A stretch of DNA of 30,967 nucleotides, taken from positions 1 to 30,967 of the forward strand of contig CAKTAG010000006.1 of NCBI GenBank assembly GCA_934527325.1, read 5' to 3'. The stretch comes from an uncultured Candidatus Soleaferrea sp. Its GTDB lineage: Bacteria; Bacillota; Clostridia; Oscillospirales; Ruminococcaceae. This document shows, piece by piece, positions 16,923 to 26,118 of the stretch (within the stretch, counting starts at the first letter, position 1; every line of letters starts with the position of its first letter). A program made the position numbers and the translations under genes. Under the pieces are notes generated by a model. That model was not told the origin of the DNA. It searched no databases and saw only the letters and a program-made list of their open reading frames with translations.

Positions 16923-18032
16923 TTAATTATTCTCTTCTAACTCTTGCCGCCTTAACTGCCCACAAGCTGCGTTTATATCTGCACCCAATTCTCTTCTTAC
17001 TGTTGCATTAATATCGTTTTGCCTTAAAATTTGTTGAAAAGCCGAAACTCTATCATAGTAACTTCTTCTAAAATTCCGCTCTTTTATATCGTTAAGTGGT
17101 ATTAAATTAACATGGCATATTCTATCACCAATAAGTTTTACAAGTGCATTTGCATCTTCTTCCGAATCATTAAGTCCATCTATTAATACATATTCAAAAG
17201 AAACTCTTCTAGATGTATACTCAAAATAATCACTTGCCGCTTTCATAATAGATTCTATATTCCATTTTTTATTTACTGGCATAATTTTGTCTCTTATTTC
17301 GTTACTAGTAGCATGTAAAGAAATAGATAGTGTAGCTTGCAACCTATATTTCATAAGTTCATATATTTTATCTACCAAACCACATGTTGAAATTGTAACT
17401 TTTCGCAAACTCAATTTTATTCCATATTTTGAAGGTAACAATTTCAAAAATCTAACTACATTATCCAAATTTTCAAGTGGTTCACCTATGCCCATAAGTA
17501 CTAAGTTATTAATTTTTATACCTAAATCTTTTTCAACTAGCATAATTTCATCTAACATTTCGCTAACTGTTAAATTTCTAACAAATTTACAAACAGATGA
17601 GGCACAAAATTTACAACCCATTTTACATCCAACTTGAGTAGAAATACACAAACTATACCCAAATCTATATTTCATTAAAACTGCTTCAACGCACTCACCA
17701 TCTTTAAGCAAAAATAAATATTTAATAGTATCATCTAAATTAGATTTCAACTTCTTTTTTATAGATATGCTTTCTGCATAAAAGTTCTGTTTTAAATGCT
17801 CTCTAAGCTCATAAGAAATATTTGTCATTTTATCAAAATCTAATACATATTTGCCATGTAACCACTCAAAAATCTGCGTTCCTACATATTTAGGGTAGTC
17901 TATTTCTACCATATATTCTTGTAATTCCCTTATAGATAATTCTCTAATATCTATTTTTACATTATTCGATTGTTCACTATTAATATTAAAATCTGTTTTA
18001 GTTAATAATTTTTTGTGCTCAATTTTATCCAA
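16923..18032 (-). CDS. rlmN: Dual-specificity 23S rRNA/tRNA adenine C2-methyltransferase RlmN
   Basis: This is a radical-SAM enzyme that methylates C2 of A2503 in 23S rRNA and A37 of some tRNAs. It has 369 residues, slightly longer than usual because of a polar N-terminal extension of about 25 residues before the conserved region (VKIDIRELSIRELQEYM). The 4Fe-4S cluster cysteines are Cys136, Cys140 and Cys143 (CKMGCKFC). The C-terminal methyl-carrying cysteine is in DINAACGQLR. The start is a TTG preceded by AAGGTAGG at about 9 bases; no other start codon with a better site exists before the conserved region. It lies 64 bases after ireB. Confidence 0.96.
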   Translation of the reverse strand: MDKIEHKKLLTKTDFNINSEQSNNVKIDIRELSIRELQEYMVEIDYPKYVGTQIFEWLHGKYVLDFDKMTNISYELREHLKQNFYAESISIKKKLKSNLDDTIKYLFLLKDGECVEAVLMKYRFGYSLCISTQVGCKMGCKFCASSVCKFVRNLTVSEMLDEIMLVEKDLGIKINNLVLMGIGEPLENLDNVVRFLKLLPSKYGIKLSLRKVTISTCGLVDKIYELMKYRLQATLSISLHATSNEIRDKIMPVNKKWNIESIMKAASDYFEYTSRRVSFEYVLIDGLNDSEEDANALVKLIGDRICHVNLIPLNDIKERNFRRSYYDRVSAFQQILRQNDINATVRRELGADINAACGQLRRQELEENN

Positions 18033-18096
18033 CCTTAAATACCTACCTTCTTGTTTTAAATAGATTTTTTAACATTATAATTATTCAATATATTAT

Positions 18097-18354
18097 TTAA
18101 TTATCCAAATAAGACCTAACCATTATTTGCAAAAGTTCATCTCTATCTATTTTTTTTATTAAACTTCTAGCATTATTAAAAGTAGTTATATAAGTTGGAT
18201 CTTCTGATAATAAATACCCAACCAATTGATTAATTGGGTTATAACCTTTTTTACGCAATGCATCGTAAACAAGTGTAAGAATCTGTTTTATTTCTCGTTC
18301 TTCTTCATCCCTTATAGAAAAAGATATTGTACGATCATCAGCCACAAAACTCAC
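18097..18354 (-). CDS. ireB: IreB/ReoM-family regulatory phosphoprotein (UPF0297)
   Basis: This small cytoplasmic protein of 85 residues carries the family signature GYNPINQLVGYLLSEDPTYI and a DRTISF segment near the start. In Enterococcus IreB and Listeria ReoM, threonine near the N-terminus is phosphorylated by the PASTA kinase and dephosphorylated by the cognate PP2C; Listeria ReoM controls ClpCP-dependent MurA turnover. Thr9 here aligns with the conserved phosphoacceptor by my reading. The start is uncertain: the GTG at 18354 has AGGA only about 2 bases away, while a GTG at 18345 has better spacing and would shorten the protein by three residues. In other Firmicutes the gene lies next to alaS and ruvX. 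Here it is between pheT and rlmN-stp-prkC. Confidence 0.93.
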   Translation of the reverse strand: MSFVADDRTISFSIRDEEEREIKQILTLVYDALRKKGYNPINQLVGYLLSEDPTYITTFNNARSLIKKIDRDELLQIMVRSYLDN

Positions 18355-18389
18355 ATCCTAAAATTTAATAATTATAAAAAATAAATAAA

Positions 18390-20777
18390 TTACCTAATAA
18401 AAACATTTATTTGTTTTAACATTTCTAGTACCTTATTTATTATAATATCTATATCGTCATCTGTCAAAGTTTTTACTAAACTTCTAAATTTTAGTGAATA
18501 ACATACACTCTTTTTATCCTTACCTATTTGTTCCCCCATATAAACATCATTTAAAGAAATACATTCTAAAGTATTACCAGTTAATTCTTTAATTAATTTT
18601 TCAATAGCTGCAACAGGCAATTCTTTATCACAAACTAAAGCTAAGTCTCGCATTACAGATGGAAATTTGTTAACTTGTTTGTAAAATTTATTATATACTT
18701 TGTTATTAAACATTAATTTTAAATCTAAATCTGCTATAAAAACATTATCCATTACTTGGTAATTATCTGCAACTTTTGGGTGAATTTGCCCTATAACTCC
18801 TATATTATCTTCATTTATAAATATATTAGCACAACGTCCAGGGTGAAATGTTTCTTCTTTACTTTGAGCAATAAAATCACATTCTTTTAAATTTAAAATA
18901 CTAAACAGGTCTTCTACTACACCTTTAATGTTATAAAAATTATATTTTTTCCCACAAAGTCCAATTATAACCTTATCTTTTTCTATCGGCAATTTACCAT
19001 CTTTGCTTGGAATATACTCTTTCATTACTTCAAAAAATCTACAATCTAAATTTCTATTACTATAGTTCTTAGATATAGATTCTAGCATAGAAGGGATAGC
19101 TGTAGTTCTCATCACAGAAGTATCCTCACCTAATGGGTTAATTATAGTAACACTCTCTCTTTTTTTATTATCATCTTTTAAATTAATTTTATTATAACTT
19201 TTTGGACTAATAAATGAAAATGTTTTTATTTCGTAATAACCCTGTGAAACCATAAAATCCATAACACTATTATTAAATTTTTGCCACTCATTTCTTACAG
19301 CTACAGGGTTTGCTACACACTTAGAAGGTACTGCAGGTATTTTACTATACCCATAAATTCTAGCTACTTCTTCAGCTATATCTGCTAAGCAAGTTATATC
19401 CTCTCTCCACGAAGGAATTTCCACCTCATTGTTTTTAACTTTAATGAACAATTTTAGTAGTATATTTTTTACTTCTTCTAAACTAAGGTCCAACCCTAAT
19501 AAATTATTTATAAAATCTAAATCTAAATATAATTTATTATTTTTACAATTACTGTTAACATTATTTACATCTATTATTTCAACGTCAACATTACCAGCTT
19601 TTAAAATATCAATAAGCTCTAATATCCTGTTTACTACATTAGGTAAAATTTCACAATCTATCCCTTTTTCAAATCTCATAGAACTTTCTGTTCTAATAGC
19701 TAATTTATTTGAGGTTTTACGAACAGAGTCTTTATCGAAATTTGCAACTTCAAAAACTACTTTATTTGTTTGCTCAGAAATTCCGCTACTTTTTCCACCC
19801 ATAACTCCAGCTAAAGCCAACGGGATTTTTCCATTTGTTATTAATAACATATCATCGTCTAAATTTTTTCTAGAACCATCCAACAAATCAATACATTCAT
19901 TGTTTTTAGCTTTTCTAACAACAATATGGTTGCTTAAAATTTTATCATAATCAAACGCGTGTATTGGTTGCCCATATTCAAGCATTACATAATTAGTAAT
20001 ATCTACAATATTATTTATTGGTCTAACTCCACTACTTTTAAGCCTTTCTCTCATCCATCTAGGTGAAGGTTCTATTTTTACATTTTTCGCAACAATGGCA
20101 ATATACCGTTTGCATAAATTTTCATCTTCTACATTAACTTTAAGAATTTCTTCTTTTGCTTTTTTATTTTCTAATTTTTTATTATTTAAATTTTTAAACG
20201 GCCTATCAAATACTGCAGAAACTTCTCTAGCTAACCCAATAACAGATAAGCAATCTGGCCTATTAGGTGTTATTTCAAAGTCCACTATTGTATCATCTAA
20301 CCCTAGTGCTTTTTTTATATCTTGACCTATTTCGCAATTATCTTTAATAATTAATATTCCATCTTCAACAGCATCTGGGAAATCACTTAGTGTAACATTT
20401 AATTCCGCTATAGAACAAAACATTCCTTCACTAACAACACCACGCAATTTACCTTTTTTTATTACTACTCCACCAGCTATTTTAGATTTATGTAATGCAA
20501 CTGGAACTAAAGCTCCTTCAAAAATATTTTTAGCAGCTGTTACAACTTGTAACAATTTTTCAGCTGCAACATCTACTTCACAAACTAACAATTTATCTGC
20601 GTCTGGATGTTTTTTTATAGAAATTATTTTGCCAACAACTACATTTTCTATCTCTTCACATTCAAAACGGTACCCTTCTACTTTAGACCCAGCCATTGTC
20701 ATTTTATCACAAAACTCTTTTATAGGTATATCCTGTACATCAACATAATCATTAAGCCACTTCATAGATAAAAGCAT
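18390..20777 (-). CDS. pheT: Phenylalanyl-tRNA synthetase beta subunit
   Basis: The beta subunit of the alpha2-beta2 class II synthetase is full length at 795 residues. It starts MLLSMKWLNDYVDV and has an OB/EMAP-like tRNA-binding domain (about 40-150, HPDADKLLVCEVDV), the B3/B4 editing region (about 210-385, ITNYVMLEYGQPIHAFD), a B5 domain (about 410-480), a catalytic-like core (about 490-680) and a C-terminal ferredoxin-fold anticodon-binding domain ending at the stop. AGGGG lies about 11 bases before the ATG. It follows pheS by 46 bases and precedes ireB by 35. Confidence 0.98.
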   Translation of the reverse strand: MLLSMKWLNDYVDVQDIPIKEFCDKMTMAGSKVEGYRFECEEIENVVVGKIISIKKHPDADKLLVCEVDVAAEKLLQVVTAAKNIFEGALVPVALHKSKIAGGVVIKKGKLRGVVSEGMFCSIAELNVTLSDFPDAVEDGILIIKDNCEIGQDIKKALGLDDTIVDFEITPNRPDCLSVIGLAREVSAVFDRPFKNLNNKKLENKKAKEEILKVNVEDENLCKRYIAIVAKNVKIEPSPRWMRERLKSSGVRPINNIVDITNYVMLEYGQPIHAFDYDKILSNHIVVRKAKNNECIDLLDGSRKNLDDDMLLITNGKIPLALAGVMGGKSSGISEQTNKVVFEVANFDKDSVRKTSNKLAIRTESSMRFEKGIDCEILPNVVNRILELIDILKAGNVDVEIIDVNNVNSNCKNNKLYLDLDFINNLLGLDLSLEEVKNILLKLFIKVKNNEVEIPSWREDITCLADIAEEVARIYGYSKIPAVPSKCVANPVAVRNEWQKFNNSVMDFMVSQGYYEIKTFSFISPKSYNKINLKDDNKKRESVTIINPLGEDTSVMRTTAIPSMLESISKNYSNRNLDCRFFEVMKEYIPSKDGKLPIEKDKVIIGLCGKKYNFYNIKGVVEDLFSILNLKECDFIAQSKEETFHPGRCANIFINEDNIGVIGQIHPKVADNYQVMDNVFIADLDLKLMFNNKVYNKFYKQVNKFPSVMRDLALVCDKELPVAAIEKLIKELTGNTLECISLNDVYMGEQIGKDKKSVCYSLKFRSLVKTLTDDDIDIIINKVLEMLKQINVFIR

Positions 20778-20823
20778 AAATTAACAATCCCCTTTTTTAC
20801 AAACAAAATTAAAATATAATTTT

Positions 20824-21843
20824 TTAAAATTGAGATAAAAATCTAATATCGTTCTCATATAATAACCGTAAATCATCTATATTAAATTTTATCATGGCAA
20901 GCCTATCTAACCCCATTCCAAATGCAAAACCAGAATATTCTGCTGGGTCAATATTGCAATTTTTTAAAACGTTAGGGTGCACCATACCTGCTCCTAATAC
21001 TTCTATATACCCTTCACCTTTACAAACTTTACAACCCTTACCTTTGCACATAAAACAAGTCATATCCACTTCTGCCGAAGGCTCTGTAAAAGGGAAGTGA
21101 TGTGGCCTAAACCTAATATTTATATCATCACCATAAAATTTTTTTATAAATGTTTCTAAAGTCCACTTTAAGTTGCCCATTGTAATATTTTTATCTACAA
21201 CAAGCCCTTCTAACTGGTGAAACATTGGCGAATGGGTAGCATCTACATCATCTGACCGATAAACTCTACCAGGTGAAATTAATTTTATAGGTGGCTTTTT
21301 TTCTTTCATAGCTCTAATTTGAACAGATGACGTCTGTGTTCTTAAAACAACATCATCTTTTATATAAAATGTATCTTGCAAACTTCTTGATGGGTGATTT
21401 TGAGGAGCATTCAAAGCATCAAAATTATAATAAACATCTTCTATTTCTGGCCCTTGTACAATTTCAAATCCCATACCTAAAAAAATATCTTCTATCTCTT
21501 TTATTACAGTTGTTAATGGATGCAATTTACCTGGTTTAACCTTAACACCTGGAATAGTTACATCTATTTTTTCTAACTTTAATTTTTCTTCTAACATTTT
21601 ACTTTTTAATAATTCTTCTTTTTCAGCCAATAACTTTTCAATAGAACTTCTAACCATGTTAGCGACCTTACCTATATAAGGTCTTTCTTCTGGTGAAACT
21701 TTATTTAAATTTTTAAGTATGTTAGTAATTTCACCTTTTTTACCTAAATATTTAACTTTTAAATTTATTAAATTAGGTAATGTAGTCAATTTCTCAATTT
21801 CGCTTATAGCTTTTTTATTTATATCTTCTAACAATAATTTCAT
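20824..21843 (-). CDS. pheS: Phenylalanyl-tRNA synthetase alpha subunit
   Basis: This is the catalytic alpha subunit, charging tRNA-Phe, with 339 residues. An N-terminal coiled-coil arm (about 1-90) contacts tRNA. The class II core follows with GKLHPLTTVIKEIEDIFLGM, TSSVQIRAM, a four-cysteine knuckle (CFMCKGKGCKVC) and GAGMVHPNVL, ending GFAFGMGLDRLAMIKF. The start ATG has GGGAG at about 9 bases. Only 27 bases separate it from ispDF, so there is no room for a T-box leader and expression must come from upstream promoters or one inside ispDF. Confidence 0.98.
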   Translation of the reverse strand: MKLLLEDINKKAISEIEKLTTLPNLINLKVKYLGKKGEITNILKNLNKVSPEERPYIGKVANMVRSSIEKLLAEKEELLKSKMLEEKLKLEKIDVTIPGVKVKPGKLHPLTTVIKEIEDIFLGMGFEIVQGPEIEDVYYNFDALNAPQNHPSRSLQDTFYIKDDVVLRTQTSSVQIRAMKEKKPPIKLISPGRVYRSDDVDATHSPMFHQLEGLVVDKNITMGNLKWTLETFIKKFYGDDINIRFRPHHFPFTEPSAEVDMTCFMCKGKGCKVCKGEGYIEVLGAGMVHPNVLKNCNIDPAEYSGFAFGMGLDRLAMIKFNIDDLRLLYENDIRFLSQF

Positions 21844-21870
21844 TATATATAACTCCCTTTACCTATATAA

Positions 21871-23040
21871 TTAACCTTTAACCAATAACGCAACAGCGTG
21901 GCATACTGCACCCAAACCTTTACCTGTAAAACCCATATTTTCTTCTGTTGTTGCCTTAATATTAATTTTATCACATTCAATACCTAATATCTGTGAAATA
22001 ACTTCTTTCATTTTTGGTATATATGTACCTATTTTAGGTTCTTGTAAAATTACTGTACAATCTATATTGCCAATATTATAACCGTTATTGTTTACTATAG
22101 TTACCACTTTTTGTAACAAAATTTTACTATCTATATCTTTATATTTTTCATCATTATCAGGGAAATGTTTACCAATATCTCCTTTACCAATAGCTCCCAG
22201 CAAACTATCAATTATAGCATGTATTCCCACATCTCCATCAGAATGCCCTAAAAATCCTTTACAGTAATTAATTTTAACTCCAAATAAAATAAAATCTCTT
22301 TTTTCTACTAATCTATGAGCATCATATCCATGTCCTATTTTAACATTCAATTGTCCACCTCTATTAATTAATTGTAAATCCTGCTGTGTAGTAATTTTAA
22401 TATTTGAAATATTTCCTTCAGATATATATACTTCTTTTCCAATCGCTTCTATTAATTGACAATCATCTGTAAAATCCAAATTTTTACTCTTTGCATTATC
22501 TATTGCCTTATCCAAAATGTCCATCTTAAATACCTGAGGAGTTTGGATATAAAATAAATTATTTCTGTCAATTGTCTCAACAACTAATTTCTTATCATTC
22601 AATCTTTTTACCGTGTCATTTATTTTTAAACCTACAGCTACAGCTTCAAAATTTAAAACATCTTTTAAACAATTTAATATACTTTTTTCATCTATCAATG
22701 GCCTAGCTCCATCATGAATCAAAACATATGAACCCTTATTAAACCCAAATTTATTTTTTATAAAACTGTAGCCCAAAAAAAGAGATTGTGTTCTTGTTTT
22801 TCCTCCTTTAATAACATATACATCATTATTAAAATTATGGCTACTAACAATTTTTTTTATTTTTTCTATTATGCCCTCTCTAGTAACAACAGTAATACTA
22901 TTTACAAATTTTATATTATCAAACTTGTAAATTGAATTTATTATTACTTCTAACCCATTTGGCAGTTTGGTTAAAATTTTATCTATTCCATCCATTCTAA
23001 AGGAACTTCCTGCTGCAAGTATTATAACATCCACATTCAT
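21871..23040 (-). CDS. ispDF: Bifunctional IspD-IspF (MEP pathway)
   Basis: This is a fusion of two non-consecutive enzymes of isoprenoid precursor synthesis. Residues 1-229 are IspD (MEP cytidylyltransferase), with the nucleotide-binding LAAGSSFRMDG, KTRTQS and LIHDGARPLID. Residues 232-389 are IspF (MEcPP synthase), with GHGYDAHRL (zinc ligands Asp240, His242), LGHSDGDVGIHA and TTEENMGFTGKG. IspE, which acts between them, is not in the window. Separate ispD and ispF are usual in Bacillus, but fusions are known in several bacteria. It lies 73 bases after cdaR. Together with dxr, two loci of the pathway are in this operon. Confidence 0.96.
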   Translation of the reverse strand: MNVDVIILAAGSSFRMDGIDKILTKLPNGLEVIINSIYKFDNIKFVNSITVVTREGIIEKIKKIVSSHNFNNDVYVIKGGKTRTQSLFLGYSFIKNKFGFNKGSYVLIHDGARPLIDEKSILNCLKDVLNFEAVAVGLKINDTVKRLNDKKLVVETIDRNNLFYIQTPQVFKMDILDKAIDNAKSKNLDFTDDCQLIEAIGKEVYISEGNISNIKITTQQDLQLINRGGQLNVKIGHGYDAHRLVEKRDFILFGVKINYCKGFLGHSDGDVGIHAIIDSLLGAIGKGDIGKHFPDNDEKYKDIDSKILLQKVVTIVNNNGYNIGNIDCTVILQEPKIGTYIPKMKEVISQILGIECDKINIKATTEENMGFTGKGLGAVCHAVALLVKG

Positions 23041-23113
23041 AAACTTAAACTTCCAACCTTAAAATATTATTTTTTTACTTTAATTTTCTATATACAAATA
23101 ATTACTGTGCACA

Positions 23114-24391
23114 TTATTTTTTATCCGTAATAGTTATTATTGCCTTATAATCACCTATAGCCCAAACCAACCCTTTATTAGGTATAGAAATTTTTAAAGG
23201 TACCGATACCTGCCCTGCTGTTATCTCACTATCGTTAATTTCTATTTCTGCAACAATATCTCCAGATGTTAATTTAGATACAATATTTTTTTTACCCACC
23301 ACAATAACTTTATTTAATTTTTTTGAATTAACAATAATATTATGTGTAGCTAACGTATATGGCATTTTTATAGCAACATTAGAAAATTCCTTCGAATCCA
23401 TATTTTCCATATTAAATTTAACTTTAACTTTTTCAATATTTTCTATATTTACAAAGTTCGACGGAATATTTATACTGTATTCTTCCTCTTGTTCTAAATT
23501 TAAATTTTTCATATCTATATATGCAACATTTATAGATTCTCTTTTATCAATATCCTCGTTTGGACCTGCTATTTCTATTTCTTTCGGCTCAATAGAATAT
23601 TGTAATTCTTCTATAGGTAAATCTTTAGGTTTATTAATAAAATCTATGGTTACTGGCAATACCTTCTTTTTTAATACTGGTATAGTAACATTTATAACTT
23701 CGTTATTTAAATTTATATACTTAGTATCAATGTCTATTAAATCTTTACTTTTTAAAACTACATCATTAACTACTTTCAATGTTTTATCTATTTTTTTATT
23801 AACATCACAAATAACCACACCTTTATCAACTTTTTCTACGTCTTTTTCTGGCCCTGTAATAACCAATTCATCAACCGAAGGCACAGCCTTTTCTAACATA
23901 TATCCATCAGGTACCATTACTCCGTTACATATAACCTCCACTGGAACCACTTTAGTAACTACTTTATCTACCTTAACTTTAACAACAGAGGGGTTAATAG
24001 CTGAAAATTTAATATCTTTATATATTTGATTTTTTACACTAGCATTAACTTCTAATTCATATGTTCCTGCTTCTACTATATTTGCAGTTGAAGCTGTTAG
24101 TACTACATCGTCATTTTTTATTACTCCAATAACGTTCCGGTTTCCCTTTATATGCACAGTAGCAAAAACATTGTTACCATCTATAATATTTAAACCCATT
24201 TTTTGAACAGTTAGTTCCGAAACACCTATTTGAATTGGAACATCTTTCAAAACCGTTGTAACATCTGGATCTATTGACCAAACAACAATAAACCACCCTA
24301 TAACAGCAACAATTAATGAAATAATTTTTAAGTATATATTTTTAGTCAAACTATCTTTTAACACTATGGTAATATTTTTAACTTTACTCAT
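23114..24391 (-). CDS. cdaR: CdaR, YbbR-domain regulator of c-di-AMP synthase
   Basis: This extracytoplasmic regulator binds the CdaA cyclase and modulates it. It has one N-terminal transmembrane helix (IYLKIISLIVAVIGWFIVVW) followed by YbbR repeats, about four over roughly 380 residues, each with a pattern like the GPEKDVEKVD and GPNEDIDKRE segments. A longer reading from an ATG at 24466 would run 83 bases into cdaA, so I choose the ATG at 24391 (425 residues), which overlaps the cdaA stop by 8 bases. An ATG at 24400 is the alternative. GGATGGAG lies just upstream. In Bacillus glmM follows; here ispDF follows. Confidence 0.92.
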   Translation of the reverse strand: MSKVKNITIVLKDSLTKNIYLKIISLIVAVIGWFIVVWSIDPDVTTVLKDVPIQIGVSELTVQKMGLNIIDGNNVFATVHIKGNRNVIGVIKNDDVVLTASTANIVEAGTYELEVNASVKNQIYKDIKFSAINPSVVKVKVDKVVTKVVPVEVICNGVMVPDGYMLEKAVPSVDELVITGPEKDVEKVDKGVVICDVNKKIDKTLKVVNDVVLKSKDLIDIDTKYINLNNEVINVTIPVLKKKVLPVTIDFINKPKDLPIEELQYSIEPKEIEIAGPNEDIDKRESINVAYIDMKNLNLEQEEEYSINIPSNFVNIENIEKVKVKFNMENMDSKEFSNVAIKMPYTLATHNIIVNSKKLNKVIVVGKKNIVSKLTSGDIVAEIEINDSEITAGQVSVPLKISIPNKGLVWAIGDYKAIITITDKK

Positions 24392-25268
24392 TTTCTCCAT
24401 CCTTCTCTTCTTTTTCTTTTTCGTATGAAGGACTAATTGAAAAATTTTCAATATTATTAAAATCAATAATTATTGATTTTTCCAATCTATATTTCAAACC
24501 TTTAACAGATAATTTTCTAGTTAAATGTCCATTCTCTGCTACAGAAATTACTCCCGTTTCTTCAGAAACAACTATTACTATAGCATCAGAAACTTCACTC
24601 ATGCCTAAAGCAGCTCTGTGCCTTGTTCCAAGTTCTTTAGAAATTTTTGTATTTTGAGATAGCGGCAACAAACACCCTGCAGCATAGATTCTACCATTTC
24701 TAAAAACCACTCCACCATCATGCAATGGAGTATTTTTAAAAAACAAATTTTCTATTAATTGCGAACTAGGTTTAGAATCTATAATAACTCCAGTTCTAAT
24801 AATATCTTGCAATATAATTTTTTTTTCTAAAACCATTAAAGCACCTGTTTTAGATTTAGATAAATTGTTTACTGCCTCACATATATTATTTATAGCTCCT
24901 ACCCATGCCCTGCTAATATCCTCAATATTCTCAAAACGTCTTCCAAATATTTTAATTTGAGAAACTTGTGTTTGCCCTACATGTTCAAGCATCCTTCTTA
25001 ATTCTGGTTGAAAAACAACAATTAAAGCAATCATGCCAATATCAAATAACTTTTCTAAAATAAAACCAACTGTTCTTAACCCAACCTGTTTAGCAATAAA
25101 ATAAGATAGTGCCAAAAAAGCAATACCTTTTAATATTTGCCCAACTCTAGTATTTTTTATTAATTTCATTAACTGATAAACTAATATAGTAACTAACCCA
25201 ATATCAATTACATCAACAAAGGAAACAGTTTTAAGTATACTTTGCAATGTACTAATCAACCCATTCAT
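24384..25268 (-). CDS. cdaA: Membrane diadenylate cyclase CdaA
   Basis: CdaA makes cyclic di-AMP from two ATP. It has 294 residues, with three transmembrane segments in the first 90 residues, then a short coiled linker and the DAC domain. The catalytic motifs are LHDGGVVF (Asp184; the usual DGA reads DGG, as I recall in other Clostridia) and GTRHRAA (Arg216-His217-Arg218), followed by VSEETGVISVA. The C-terminus is a charged tail. It lies 45 bases after truA and overlaps cdaR by 8 bases. Confidence 0.96.
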   Translation of the reverse strand: MNGLISTLQSILKTVSFVDVIDIGLVTILVYQLMKLIKNTRVGQILKGIAFLALSYFIAKQVGLRTVGFILEKLFDIGMIALIVVFQPELRRMLEHVGQTQVSQIKIFGRRFENIEDISRAWVGAINNICEAVNNLSKSKTGALMVLEKKIILQDIIRTGVIIDSKPSSQLIENLFFKNTPLHDGGVVFRNGRIYAAGCLLPLSQNTKISKELGTRHRAALGMSEVSDAIVIVVSEETGVISVAENGHLTRKLSVKGLKYRLEKSIIIDFNNIENFSISPSYEKEKEEKDGENE

Positions 25269-25313
25269 CAGTTATTTCACCTGCAATTTTATTAATTTTT
25301 TTATATTAAATAC

Positions 25314-26054
25314 TCAATAATAAACTTTATTTAAATGTAACCCAACTGGTGGCATAGTCTTCCCCGCTAACATTCTATCTTTTTTTTGTATTATGTAAGG
25401 TATAGTTCCCTTTTTTATCTTCCCTTCAGATACAAATATTAAAGTGCCTACCATAATTCTTACCATATTATATAAAAAACCATTTCCACAAACTTTAACT
25501 AAAATTACTCCACCATCTCTTTTTACAGAACAATCGTAAATAGTCCTTATAGTGTCATCCATATTTCTACTTTTTTTATAATTACAAAACGATTTAAAAT
25601 TATGTGTACCTATAAAATCTTTTGCCTCTTCATTTAATATAGCTTCATTTAAATAATATTTATAATGGTAAGTTGTTTCAAATAAAAACGGATTTGGATA
25701 CTCTTCATTCCAAATTTTATATATGTACTCTTTGCTTTTGCAACTGTATCTTGCATGAAAATCATTATCAACTTCTACACATTCAATAGCCACTATGTCG
25801 TGTGGTAGTTTTACATTAATAGCCTTAACTAAATTAGTACTTAAAATAGCGCTACTAGTTTTAAAGCTTACACAATAAGTACAAGCATGTACACCTGCAT
25901 CTGTTCGTGAGCAACCTTTAAGCTCAATGTTATGCCCTAATATAGATTCTATACTACCCTGTAAAACTTCAGAAATTGTTATAGCATTTTTTTGAACTTG
26001 AAAGCCATGGTAATTTGTCCCTTTATATGATATGGTTAATAACAAGTTCCTCAT
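25314..26054 (-). CDS. truA: tRNA pseudouridine synthase A (TruA)
   Basis: TruA isomerises uridines 38-40 in the tRNA anticodon arm. At 246 residues it is full length. It begins MRNLLLTISYKGTNYHGFQ and carries the catalytic motif GCSRTDAGVHA (Asp52), YKSF-like NFKSFCNYKK and the C-terminal GNGFLYNMVRIMVGTL. It lies 64 bases after ecfT. In most Firmicutes truA sits in ecfA1-ecfA2-ecfT-truA-rplM-rpsI. Only the ecfT-truA pair is kept here. Confidence 0.97.
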   Translation of the reverse strand: MRNLLLTISYKGTNYHGFQVQKNAITISEVLQGSIESILGHNIELKGCSRTDAGVHACTYCVSFKTSSAILSTNLVKAINVKLPHDIVAIECVEVDNDFHARYSCKSKEYIYKIWNEEYPNPFLFETTYHYKYYLNEAILNEEAKDFIGTHNFKSFCNYKKSRNMDDTIRTIYDCSVKRDGGVILVKVCGNGFLYNMVRIMVGTLIFVSEGKIKKGTIPYIIQKKDRMLAGKTMPPVGLHLNKVYY

Positions 26055-26118
26055 GAATTTTTAGCCTTCCTTAAAAAATCAAAACTAACATAAACAAATA
26101 TTTACATTAAAATATAGC

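Noticed and set aside
19429..19950. 173-residue plus-strand open frame inside pheT
   Set aside because: It is antisense to the strongly conserved pheT, has no ribosome binding site and reads as low-complexity Leu/Ser/Phe sequence, as expected from the complement of AT-rich coding DNA.
24391..24466. Longer cdaR starting at 24466
   Set aside because: It would overlap 83 bases of cdaA, including its conserved C-terminal tail, and adds an implausible N-terminus; the ATG at 24391 with the usual 8-base overlap explains the data better.
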